Below are positions 27,732 through 41,500 of a stretch of DNA of 64,000 nucleotides, in pieces; position 1 is the first letter of the stretch, and each line of letters starts with the position of its first letter. The notes below the pieces were generated by a model. The model made no database searches. It had not been told where the DNA came from and was given only the letters and a program-made list of their open reading frames with translations. The position numbers and the translations under genes are program-made. The stretch is from NCBI GenBank assembly GCA_039566865.1, contig CM076944.1, positions 21,722,501 through 21,786,500 of the forward strand, given 5' to 3'. The stretch comes from Aurelia coerulea (Eukaryota; Cnidaria; Scyphozoa; Semaeostomeae; Ulmaridae).

Positions 27732-29424
27732 AAAAACACAACTGTTAAAATCTTGAACGTTTCGATTAAAAATCTTCGTCAGCACTACTTTCTAAAGGAC
27801 AACCGAGAATTTATACTACGTGATAAACAAGGCAAGGTAAAACTAAAGATGAAGTAAAATTACATTTTTACTACAAAGAACCCTATTCCCAGAAAACATG
27901 ACTACCCCCGAAATTAAAACCAAGTGGGAATGAAAATCACGTTTTGTTCCAAACTGTTTTTTTAGCGTAAACAAGAAAATGAAATGGTTGGCACATTAGC
28001 AAATGTTCACCCTGGAGGATCAAAATAGTCACAGACCAAACCTCCAAGGGATCCAGCCGGCAACCCCACGACCCTCCCAATTAGCCTTTCAATGATTCGC
28101 AAATTGCTGAATCCTGAATGGCTTGATAGGGGATTCCACCCTAACGCCACATGCAAAAAAACATGAAGCCAAATAAGAAGACCATAGAGCACCGCCAGCA
28201 AAACCCCCCAGAGACATCAGATACAATGGCAGGAATTAGGCCACGCCACACGCAAACATATCGAGCTCTACATCTGCAGCCCTTTCATTCAAACCCTTGG
28301 GTAAAAAAGTTCCCAGCCTGTATTGCCAAAAAAGTTCCTTACGTCGCAATGAAAAGACATCATCAGCCCCATCAATCATTTTAACCCTAACTGTAAATTT
28401 ACCATTGTGGCTCCCCTCAAAGAAATGACTGAAAAAGTTTGCTTGTGGGATTAATTTACCCCTGCCGAGTGCTCCCTCGCTATGTTTGCGTGCGTAAGAT
28501 CTGAAATATGATTTGTAAACATTGAATCTTTGCCTAAATTTTGTTTTGGTGCTACCTACATACTTTTTGTTGCAAACCTCACATTGTAGCAAATACACTA
28601 CATTCTCTGAGTTGCAGTTATACCTCCCCGAAAAATTTGTGAAAGATCGATTTTCGTCCGAGTTTTCAAAATTTTCCTCCTCAGTTATGACGTTGCAGAT
28701 CTGGCAACTCTTCCTGCCATTGCACCTGTAGGTACCCTTAACGAACGGAGTCTCACCAACAACTGGCAATTTTGCTCTAACAAGTTCATCTTTAAGACTT
28801 TTGGCCTTCCGAAACGACAAAAATACCTTGTTTTGGAACAACGTTTTGTGTTCATTATCTACCAAAAGGAGTTTTGAATTTTCTTTTAAAATGTCATAAA
28901 CTTTGTTGAGAGCTGGATGGTACGTAAGAACCAGAGGTATTCTCTTGTCGTCCTTATTTTTAGGTTGCCTATCCAAAAGACTTAAGCGATCGCGGCCGCG
29001 AACTTTGCTGATTTGCTCCAGAATCTCATTTTCACCATAGCCCCTATTAAACAGCCACCCCTTAAGTTCCCCTACCCTCTCATTAAAAAAGCGATCCTCG
29101 GAACAAATCCGCCTAATTCGCAGGGCCTGGCTATACGGTATACCCTTTTTAGTATGACCAGGATGACATGAGGTACGATGAAGGAGTTGGTGAGTATCCG
29201 TTGGCTTAGTAAACAAATCTGTGATTAATCGATCACCCTCCCTTATCACCTGAACATCGAGAAAACTTATCTTTTCCTTTGACCAATCCGCTGTGAATTT
29301 TATCGAAGGGTGGGCTTGGTTAAGGAAATCTATAAATCGATGCAATTTCTCCTCACCATGCTGCCAGATTAAGAAAATATCATCGATATACCGCCACCAT
29401 AACCAAGGTCTATCCGGGGCTATA

Positions 29425-29503
<79 letters not shown>

Positions 29504-32500
29504 CATCTGACTAAGGGCATTTTTTGGTACAAATTTCTTAGCATACTTCAGGAAGATTAAAGACTGAGATACCTTCGAACGTAAAGCCTTAGTATGCTCA
29601 TCCCAGACAAGATGTTTATCAAGATGTACTCCCAAGTATTTATCATTATCCACAACATCAATGTGCGAGTCACCAATGGCGAAAGACGGGGTCCGTACTG
29701 ATTGGTCTGATGTCTTGTTGATATGATGTTAGGCCTAGAGCCTTTAACCATTGCTTGCGTTTTAATCAGCTTTTGTCAGTTTACTTTGTATTTGTGATTA
29801 GTTAATTTTGTTTGGCTACTTTCCCTTGTATTTTTGTTAACGTTGCGCGCCTTTATGTATTGGCCATGTGTTAGTCATTGTCTTTCGCTCCTCATGGTAT
29901 CGTCCCTGTATTGTTGTATTGTAATAAGAAAAGTATTGTAATGTATTATAATATTTCATATGAATAAAAACAGTTTAATACCGGGTGAGTCAAAAAAAGA
30001 AGAATCCCCATTTAGAACGCAACTGCTCCCTGAATATCAAAGCAATAATGGTCAAAACATCTTTGTTTTACTGCCAATATGTTCAATTAGGTTCACTAAT
30101 TTACCCGGCGTTAATCGGCCATTCCTTCACGTGGATATGGGAGATTTTCTGCAGAAAGCCCCTGAAAACCTGCAAAAACGAGTGAAACAATGAACAAACT
30201 TTCCTTGGTTTTCCTTCCTAAAAATGATGACACTTTTGACCTCTTGGGAGAATGGAATCCCCCTGAATATTTTATTCATACCAGGGAAAAGACTTGTTCG
30301 TCCTCCCAAGAGGATAGTACATGCTAAAGCGTGCAGAAGTCATTGCTGTAAGGGCCGTGTAAGGCAGAAATGTTGAGAAAATTGAGTCGTGATTTTGGGC
30401 ACGTTTTGAACGTCTCTTGAAGAGGCTTTCTCGAGAAAATCCCTCATAATTTCAGAACGGAGTGGCTAATTTTAATCAGGTAAATTTTAAAATGGATTTG
30501 AAAATGTCTACCATTAAACTGCATATTTGCCGATATCATCATCTCAATATCAAGGGAGCTACGAGTATGACCTCCCAAACGGGGATTCCTTTTATTGACT
30601 CAATCGGTATTTACAAAAAAACAGCTCACAATTCAAAAATATCTTTGATGTAATGTTGTCATGTTTTGGATTAGCAAGCACAATAAAAGTAAAACTGATG
30701 TAGATCCTCTTCTTCACAAAGCAATGCGACGAAGGCAAAGAAAAAGCCAATACAAACGGGCCAAACACTTCCGAATTGAATATGGCAATATGAAGTCTAG
30801 CATGAGTACTGAAAGATTCGACTGTCAAGACTCGAAAGGTTTCAAGGAACACGATTTTACGAGCTTCATTTTCAAATTAGACCGTGGTCGGTATTCTTCG
30901 GTCAGTGCAATATAACTAAGTGAGAAATTTCGATAGCACAGCAGTCCAATCTTTATGATGATACTAGGCTTGCCGCGCGTCGCCTACGGCGCCGCGCTGG
31001 CCCGCCGTCGTATTTGTCATTCAGGTGTATGGACAGTTGAATTTAATGCGCCGGTGACAAAGGGATACATCTTTTTTTTATTCCATAATACATCGGTCTC
31101 AAAAGAGTACTTGTGAAGAGGGACATTAGTATAATTTGGGAGTATCTTTGAACACCAAGGCCAAATGTTGATACTTTGTTAAGAAGAGCTATTTAGCGTT
31201 AGAAATCAATGCAGTCAGTTTGTGGCGTATTATTATTATTATTATTATTATCAATTTATTTAAAGTAGGCCTACATATATATATATATATATACATACAA
31301 GACATATATACATATAGATACAATAGCTATAACTAAGAGCTAATTCAAGCCTACTATCTAAAAAAGTAAAATTTGTAAGAAAAAAGTAAAAAATAAATAA
31401 AATTCCGAATGATTAAATACAGATACATTTTACAGATTTTTACAATGCTTTTAATATTTACAATGTTTTCTTACTTTTTTTTTTTTCGGTAAATACAGCA
31501 GAAAATTTAATATCAGCTCAAGAACCCAACCTGTGCCACGAAAGGTCTGCATATTTTACAATTACATTCCTCTCCCCTCCAGGTTTTGATTTTCCTTTTG
31601 AAACTGGAGAGAGTATCTGACTGTTTTAGGTCATTGGGAAGTGCCTGCCATAATCTACACCCAAGGAACGATATTGTCTCTAAGCCATAGCACGTAGTGC
31701 GTGCTTGTGGCAAGGATAGGTTATGGCAGCCTCTTAACCCATAAGAAACTTGTTTTTCAGCGAAAATGTCCTTCATGAAGCTGGGATTAAGGCTCAATTT
31801 TGTCTTAAAGACTTCAGTCATTAGCAATTGTAAATTCCTTATGTGGAGTGGGACCGACTTGTCTCTCAGTAACATCGTATCAAAATCTGTTCTCATATCT
31901 TTGTAAGTTATTCGCAATGCCCGTTCGTGAATATGGTTAATTTTATTGTTCAATGTTCTGTCACAGAACATCCATACAAGAGGACAGTAGTTGAATTGGG
32001 ACAAGATAAATGCCTTCATCATTCGTTTCAGCTGCTCAGTATCAAGGAAATGAGAAATTCTTGAAAGAGCATGTAGCTTTTGACCAGCCTTTTTACAAAG
32101 AGATTTTACTTGCTGTTTGAAGCTGAGCTTTTTGTCAAAAATCACACCCAGCAGCTTTTCTTCTGTGCTCTCATTTATTGTTACACTTCCGATATTTATG
32201 GAAACATTGTTACTCTTGTCTCCAAATACCATTAGATGGCATTTGTCCTCATTCAGCTTCATGCAGTTGTTTGGAAACCATTTTGTAATTTTAAGTGCAT
32301 CGCTCTCTAATGTTTTGATGACACTTTCAATGTTGTTAGCACTGGCATAGATTGTCGTATCATCTGCATAGTTGCAGATTTGAGTGTCTTTCACAAACAT
32401 GAAGAGATCATTTAGGTATATGTTAAACAGCAGAGGCCCCAAGACCGAACCCTGTGGCACCCCAATTACTGTTTCTCTCCACGTACTGAAAGACCCATTT

Positions 32501-35500
32501 ATCTTCACCCTCTGCTTCCTTTCACTGAGATAGCTATGGATCAACCGCAATGCACTCACACTGAAACCATAAGCACTTAATTTTGCAATCAAGAGCTCAT
32601 GATTTAAGCAATCAAAAGCCTTTGAGAGGTCCATGAGTAGTGCTGCTGCTATACCCCGTTTATCTAAGGTCATTTTACAAGTCTCTATTAGTCTTACAAG
32701 TGCATGCTGGGTTCCATAGCCCTCTCGAAATCCACACAAAAGAGGAGAAAGGAAGCTAAGGGCATGAGATTTTATTTGACTTTCTAAAACCCTCTCATAA
32801 ATTTTGGAAACAGATGATAAAACCGTTATCGGTCTATAATTCTTCTTGATAAAAGCATCAAGACTTTTGAAAAGAGACGAGATCTCACCAGTTTTCAGTT
32901 CTTTTGGAAAATTGTTTCTTGACAAATCAGAATTAAAAATTTTCTGGATGAGGACGGCAAAAATGTCTGAATTTTGTTTAAGGATCTTGGCAGGGATGCA
33001 GTTTAACGGTGATGCTTTCTTTGAATTTAGCTTTTCTATCTGAAGAAGTATTTCACTTACAGTCACCGGCTTGAATTCAAATTGGCTTAGCTCACAACTT
33101 CCTTTAATCATCTTGATGCTAGGATGATTTTCATATTTCTTGATAGCTTTTTCAATGGGATCATTTATTCCATTTGTTGGTGATAACACTGCCTGATCCT
33201 CAGAAATTCCTAGACTTTCTGTTATATTTGCGAAGTAATTACTAAAAATTTCCGCAATCTCTGAGTCTTCAGTTATCATTTTGCCATCTTCAATTAGAGT
33301 AACAGATGAATTTATTTGTACCTCATTTGAAAACACCGGTTTTACAGTTTTCCAAAATTTACGGTTATCTGTGAGGTCTCCTAGGTCAAGATTTCTATAG
33401 TAATCTGATTTCGTCTTGCGCAGAAGTTTGACACAAAGGTTTCTTTGCGTTTTAAATGCTTTTAAATTTTCCTCAGTTCTGTTCTTTATGTACCTGTTGC
33501 GCAGTCTCTTGCGATGCATCATCGCCTTTCGTAAGGCCTTTGTCATAAAGGGGCCATCGTTCGCACGCAAGTACTTTTTCTTGAGAGGAGCATGTCTATT
33601 TAGCGTATCAGTAACCACAGTGTCAAAAGCACCATAATCTTCATTATCCTGCAGTTCAGACGAAATCTGATCACAGAGATCTTTCCTGAAATCATCGGCA
33701 CAGAATTTGGCGTAATTTCTATATGCAATGATCTTAGGCCCGTTTTTCCGATATCCACCTTTAAGTACTGTAACAATCATGGCGTGGAAGTCCGACAGCC
33801 CTGTATGTACCGCTACTGTGTTCTGAAAACTTCTTTTTCTGTTTGTTAGAATCAGATCAATACATCTAGGGCTGTCAGACTTAAAACAGGTTGGGCTCTT
33901 GACCAGATTAGATAAATTATAGCTATCCATGAAGTCACTGACAATATTCTCCTTGGGTTCACAATTGAAATCACCTATTAAACAGATACTTTCATATTTG
34001 CTGCTGTAAAAATCCAGCCCCTTTCCTATCTCTTCAAAGAAATATTTTTCAGATTGAGAGGGGGGACTTCAATTATCCCACACTCAATGTCGTTTGGTGG
34101 CTTGTAAACAGATAACTCTTTGAAGGGAACACCCTCTCTGACATAAATGAGTAAACCACCTCCATGGCGATTTCGATCAAACCTAATGGGCTTCGAAAAA
34201 CCATCCAATAGAAACTGGCTAGTTGTGAAGGTGCCATCGATTTTCGTCTCTGCAACTGTTAAAACATCAACATTGTCCGCTATAAGTGGTTTTAGAAACT
34301 CAAATTTGTTTCGGATTGAGTTGATATTTAGATATCCAATAATCAAACCTCTGGGATTTTTTGCTCTGATTGAGTGAAGTGAGGTAGCCTCGTTTTCAGG
34401 TAGGTGATTGTCAGTGCTTTCGTGGTGACCTACTACATTAGTTATACTTTTCAAATGCACACCTGGGGAGCGTATTCCACTCTCCAAGGGGCTCTGTTGT
34501 ATCTATTTGAAAATTGAAAGCAAGAGGGAGCCGATGCGAGAACGAACAACAGTTGTTTTGCTTTGAATTATATTCCTGCTGTGCTTTCTATTTTGCAAAC
34601 TTAAAACACACCCTCTACACGGCATCTATTTTCTCCTTTTCTCTTTTCATTTTGCATTGCTCTTTCCACTCTTTATAAACTATTACCATGAAAACTTAAC
34701 TGTATACTTACCGTAAAAGCTCTATTAAGCCCTCCTCTCTAATAAGCCCCTCCCCTCTGAGCCAAAATTTGAATAAGCCCTCTCTGTATTAAGCCCCCCC
34801 CCCTGTTATATCAAATTGTAGTGGCTACCAAAGATTTCCCATTTATTGACCTAGATAACTTGCATGTTAATTCTGATGTGGTTTGAGATAAAACTGTGTC
34901 GAATTTATGTATTTGACTCGTAAAATTGTATATTGTATCCGCAAAATACGGTGTAAATGATCTAAAAAGCTGTCATCTGTATCCCCGTCATTTGATTTTG
35001 TGAATAAGCCCCCCTATATAATAAGCCCCCTCTCTAATATGCCCCCCTGTGGAGGGCCCGAAATTAAATAAGCCTCCTGGGTGCTTAAGGTAGCATCATC
35101 CCGGTCATAAAATTACTATGAATATGGGCATATAACAAAGTTGAGATGGTAGATAGGCATGATTGTAAGCTTTTTGGACTGAAAAGTTCAAAATGGCACC
35201 TTTCATGTTGCCATAGCAACCAAAAATGGACGAAATTTTGCAAAAAATGGTACACGGAAAAGTACTTTCATTCTCTACTGATTAAAGTTATCTTAATAAA
35301 TTAGCTGGACTTCATGCAAGTATGTGCAATGTCTGCTAAAAGTCCTTGGAAGCATTTCTTGACAATCCGCAGCTCAAACCATAGCGATTAGGTGTAAACA
35401 CGCCCTCGCCCCCGAAACAATGTTGATTTGCAAGGTTATTGTCCTAGCACTCCATTAGAGTCGCGAATCGTCCTGCCATCACCATTTGTATGATTAAATT

Positions 35501-38500
35501 TTGATGGCAAAAAATGTAGACATAAGGATCTTAATCCCTTTTGTGCTTAGCCAATGTAAAAGCAGAGGTTCATTTTGAAGCTCCATCTTTGGCAAACATT
35601 TTGACAAAATTTCATTTAAATATCTCTTATGGTTTGGAAATTAAAAATATATCCATTACACAGATTTAGCGAAAATCGCATTTCCAGGAAATTGACTTCA
35701 AAGTTCATGAAAATGATAGTAATCAAATAGTTGAAATTTGCTAGGCCAATAACTTTCAGCCTCTAAAATCATTTTCTTGTCATTGTTGGACTGCCCTTTA
35801 CTCCTAAATTTGTTTGTTGAAAGTTTTGAGGCTCATTTCTTGTTATTTTCTGCAACTATATTCTGGTGCTGTCAAAGTAAAGCAATGTTTTTATGTGAAA
35901 TGTTTTTGTGCTACTTCACAATTTCTAAGGGATTTTTTCACTGCGTCAACAGTCATATCAAAGTTTGCAATAACATCATAAACACCAACTGAAACATAAA
36001 TTTTCCAGTAAAAGTAGATTTTGAAATCTATCCCAAATAATCCTGCAATTTGATTTTATATCCATTCGCGGAGAACGATTTGTCACTTCCAAATTAGCTT
36101 CAAAAATACTGCAGCTTTGAAGAATTACGCTCTGCTTAGATTAATTGTTGTTTGTAGAAACGCAGTTTCATAAAGCAGACATTCCCTGCCCTTGGAAATC
36201 TTTGACCGAAAACTGCAACAAACATCAATATGAAACAGTCTTGTTGACTTCAAATTTCCTTTTCATGTCAGCCAATGTAAAAGCAGAGGTTCATTTTGAA
36301 GCTCCATCTTTGGCAAACATTTTGACAAAATTTCATTTAAATATCTCTTATGGTTTGGAAATTAAAAATATATCCATTACACAGATTTAGCGAAAATCGC
36401 ATTTCCAGGAAATTGACTTCAAAGTTCATGAAAATGATAGTAATCAAATAGTTGAAATTTTCTAGGCCAATGACTTTCAGCCTCTAAAGTCATTTTCTTG
36501 TCATTGTTGGACTGCCCTTTACTCCTAAATTTGTTTGTTGAAAGTTTTGAGGCTCATTTCTTGTTATTTTCTGCAACTATATTCTGGTGCTGTCAAAGTA
36601 AAGCAATGTTTTTATGTGAAATGTTTTTGTGCTACTTCACAATTTCTAAGGGATTTTTTCACTGCGTCAACAGTCATATCAAAGTTTGCAATAACATCAT
36701 AAACACCAACTGAAACATAAATTTTCCAGTAAAAGTAGATTTTGATATCCATCCCAAATAATCCTGCAATTTGATTTTATATCCATTCGCGGAGAACGAT
36801 TTGTCACTTCCAAATTAGCTTCAAAAATACTGCAGCTTTGAAGAATTACGCTCTGCTTCAATTAGATTAATTGTTGTTTGTAGAAACGCAGTTTCATAAA
36901 GCAGACATTCCCTGCCCTTGGAAATCTTCGACCGAAAACTGCAACAAACATCAATATGAAACAGTCTTGTTGATGTTGACTTCAAATTTCCTTTTCATGT
37001 CAGTGTTACCACGGCAAACTCTTTGTAGCATATAACCAGCAACCAGCAAATCAGTTTTTCTTCCATATAACCACACCACGCAAAACAGATGAGTAATCTG
37101 GGTGGGAGAACATTTAGGCAAACTTTTTACATCCATCATTTAACATTTGATTCATATCTAAGTTTCAAATCTATCTTAATTTCTACCTGATTGGAACCCC
37201 CTCTCTAGACCCTTGTTTCTGCAATGTTAATGAAGGGAAATGATCTTTCAAGTGTTTATCTGGCGGATTTAGGCCTGGGCTATGCTCTTGGAAAATGTGG
37301 ATCTTCTTCTCTTCTGGAGGGATGGGCCACCTAAGCAGGGCCTACGTCACTTTGAAAACTATTGACCCGATTCTGAAGCCGTAGAAGAGGTCTTTCTCTC
37401 TTCTTACTGGCAATTTGATTTATCAAACATCACTTCCATCTTTCTTGATGCACTGGTTACCAGAAAACTTGCGCTTTAAAGTCCCAAATGTAAAAACAGC
37501 ATTGCAACCTTGGCTCTTCCATTAATAGCATGTTGCACGGTGATTCCAATAAGTGTCTCAGCGTTGTAATAGTTGCCCTGTTAGCTATGGTAAAGCTTAA
37601 TTGGGTTTTGCTGTAGCTAAGATTCTCACTTTCAATTTGACTGGACTTGTTCTTAAAATTTATCCCATACCTACTCTTGTTCTTAAAGGGTCTGTTTCAT
37701 CCAGCATGCCTTGCACGTGCCGTCTGTTGATGTTCCTTTGTTGTCCACCATTTTCATGGCCCATGAAAATGGCGGTTCTTAAATTTACCGTCTCCGACTT
37801 TCGAAACGAAGTTTTTGAATTATAACAAACACGGAAGCTTCTTATGTACGACTTTTCATTAACTAAACTAAAAAAGTTTCAATACTGCATCTCCTGAATT
37901 CTTGAAGAAATGGTTCTGCATTAATAAATTTCATAGTGGACATATCCGTTTCCCTCCTCTGTGGCCTGTGAAAGCAAATAGAAACTCAGAACTCAGAGAA
38001 GAAAAGCAACGGCAACCAGAGCTACCGGGGAGAAGTATGAGTGCTATTGCAAGGAACAGTAAATGGCTTTCCTACCTATCAATCATTTTAAGCAGGTCCC
38101 CAAATGTTGCATCACTGATTAAAATGTGATGGCTCATCGATTTTTCAACCTTTGAGATGACGAATCAACAGGAATTCTTGACGTCACGTAAGTGATCTTG
38201 CCACCGGGTGCCCTGAGTATCAGAGCATTCTCTTGGGCCTAAGCCACCATAATGGTGCAACTGTGTGCTGCATGAGCTCAAGATATGTCGCATGGTCGAA
38301 CCTCGTTTTCATCAGGCATCTTGAAAGCATTGCAATTCATCGCAATGGCTCCTTTGCTAACCTTCCTCATTCCAAAAAAATGGGCTTTTAAATGTAGGCC
38401 GCTCCGACCTCTCTGCATTAACATTGATATTATAGGGAGATGAAATCAAAATTTGTCCCAAGATTAAAGGAAAAAGAGAGGAAGAGTAGAGGATCATACT

Positions 38501-41500
38501 CATAGTATTCAAAAATTTTGCTTCATATTGTAAAAACTATTTCCCTTAGGGGTCAGTCGTTTATAACTCTGGGTACCGGGGCGGGCGAGAATTGCTAAGC
38601 TAGCTAAGAGTTTTTAAACCCCTTCCAATTATCCCAAAAAAAATTTAGAGCCCAATTGAAAATTAGGAAAAGATTTCATACCCTACGACTGGCCATCTAT
38701 CAAACTATTTTCAGATAACCACATCACAGAAGTTCTGTTTTGTAAAAGAGATAAAAAAGACGAAAGGCAATGCTATTTGAACTTAATGAAGTACTACCTT
38801 GGAAGGCCAGTGAGCTGGAATTTTATACAAATGGGGTACAATGGATGATTTGAAGGCCGTCATTAAGAAGCTAGCTAGAATTGCAGTTGTGCGAGGATAT
38901 GGTATTCCATAGGCCTTATCGTGTCATTGAAGTAATTTTCTGGAGAATCTATCATTAAAGTTTTCGTACCCCCTCTAAAATTTCCAAAAGAAGTTTCATA
39001 CCCCCAAATTTTCCTTGGAATAGTTTTCATATCTCCACCAATTCTAACCCGCCCCGGTACCCAGAGTTATAAATGACTAACCCCTTATGAAAGCATTCCA
39101 AAAGGGCGATACCCCTCTAGTTGTTAATTAATCAACGAATGAAAGAAACAGTCAGTCGTTATCGCATCCCTCAACCATAAAAGCCCATTCCTTGTTCGAT
39201 TCACAAACCTTTTAGAATAAAAATCCCTTTCATTGGAGACCCCCTTCGAAGCGCTGCGTGGTAGCGAGCATACAGTAAGAACCCGCAAAATAGAAACCAG
39301 TTTTTTCAAAATAGCCTGTTGGGTTTCTTGTTAAAGGGCATTAATCGGCAAACAGGCTGAAATGTTCCTTATCACATGGTTAAAAAACCTTCAAATCTTT
39401 AAAGAAACCCCAAAGCAAACGCTATCAAATCAAACAGTATGTTCTTGTTACGTAGCATTCTCTCCAAATTTGGTCAATCATAGCATGCATGCGAAGTATA
39501 CTGTAGATGGAGATGCTTTTTTGCATGAAATCTCTAAAAAATATTTAGCACCTGAATTTCACAAAAATTACTAAATATGAAATTTTTTTGGGATCCTCCT
39601 ATAGGAAACCTTCCAAGAATCAGGCTAAGAAGTTTCTCATATGAGGGCATCATTTCTCAAAAAAATCAGCCTGAGGTTTCTTATAGAGTGGTTTCTATTT
39701 TGCTGAGTTCTTACTGTATCTGTTCCCCTCCTCTAGGATGGGCGAAATTAAATGAGAAACTCTGAGTAAGACATGACTCTCTTTGCCCTTATGTCCCCTC
39801 TTCTGCCTCCGCCTGCGGTATCTCTGGAGAAAGGAACCAATTTGAAAATAAACGAAATGTTAGAAGATCGTTTCTTTTAGCTCTATGCCCCTGCGAAGAA
39901 ATTTGCAATCCTATTTGAGCCGCCGCCCCCTGAAGCCTTCCTTGGTAAGGAAGAAATCAATGATATTTTCTGTTGGATTTCTTTGTATGCCTTCAAGGGC
40001 CTTGGCCTAGACTTATGGCGTGATTCCTTGCATTCGTTCTATGTTTTGTAACTGCACGAAGCGAAGCGTAGCGTCCATTTAGAGATAAATGCCAGGAAAG
40101 CTGTTCCTTTTGGCTAGCAGTTTGCAGACTAATTACAATGAGTCCGAGTTACCTTTGATGAAAGCAAGACTGTCAAAACAATTCCATAGAGATAACTGCC
40201 ATGATGTTATAAGTCTTATCAGATGTCCACTGTGAAAGGCCTGATGTTGTCTTGGGACAGAACAAAAGCTCTGCAATGCGTCATTCGAAAGGAATTTATA
40301 CTGAAAACAATAATGACTACACTCAAATTCAATCAGCTCGTTCTAATTGCTTCAAAATTTAACAATGCTCAAATGTTATGGTTGAATGAACGACAGACTC
40401 ACGGCCGCTTTGAAAGCCATCACGACGATATTTCAATGTCAAGTGTATAATCCGGAGCAGTGGAACAATAGGAACCTTCGAATGTCAGTCCCTTGCACCT
40501 TTGCATGATCTCCCTTTCCCATTGGAAGCCCCCATTAAAATTCCCCTGTTCTCTCCTCTTGAGCCAACAATATTTTAGCTGGAAAAAGAAGCCGATCTAC
40601 GAAACTCTGCCCTTGCCCTTTCAAAAGAAAAAGTGGGAGTACGACACAGCTCCAATGTATAATTGGTCCGCCAATTATGATATGTCTAAAGATCATTCCC
40701 TTGTACACAGAAAACTGAAAGGGATTCCGCCAATCCTTTGATGTTACCGAATTTGCCCCTTACCCTGATTTGGGGGCGAATTTGAGAAAACGAAATCTCT
40801 ATTGCACCCCGTAGAGGGAAGACGAAGATATTTGGAAAGTTTCGCGAGGATCAGCGCAACGGTGCTCGAGTTTTACGCCACACAAAATTCGCTTCACGTT
40901 TTAATAATATAGATGACTGTACGAAGATCATTCAAAACCTGTCATAAGATAGAAGGATAGACCAATCGCAAGTACATGGGGAAATTTCAGAGTAACTGTA
41001 CTACTGCCTCTTGCAACGTGCATAAATTCAGGAAATAAACGATTGAAGCAATTAAGTTGTGAATGATTGGCTAAAAAACCGACTAAGCCCCCCCCCCCAA
41101 CTTTGAAGAAACGAAAACACAGGGTCGCAAATAGACAAATGTGTGGGAAGTACATTCAGAAAAATTATATTTAGAGCTCATTCCAGGGCCTCTGTCTCAA
41201 ATGCACTTATCTAAGTAATGAACTTGCTTCAACGAGTGGAGAGAGTTGCTACATGTCAGACAATACCAGTCACAGTATATCTCTAGAGAAGAACAAGTAC
41301 TGAATAAAGGCTAAACATTTATTTACGCATTGTCTTCATGTTTTTGCACGTCAAGAGAAAAGAGGAATGGGGAAAATCAGTTCTTTTTGTGGGTACAAAA
41401 ATTTATTTTACCACGAAAGAATAGTTTCAAAAAACCAAAGAGGAAACATAATTTTTAACTGGCTATCCTCTTGCCCTTGCCTTTCCAGTTCTAACTTCCT

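Noticed and set aside
35777..36713. Identical 71-codon frame occurring twice
   Set aside because: It repeats because the 721-bp segment is duplicated; no family signature or codon evidence.
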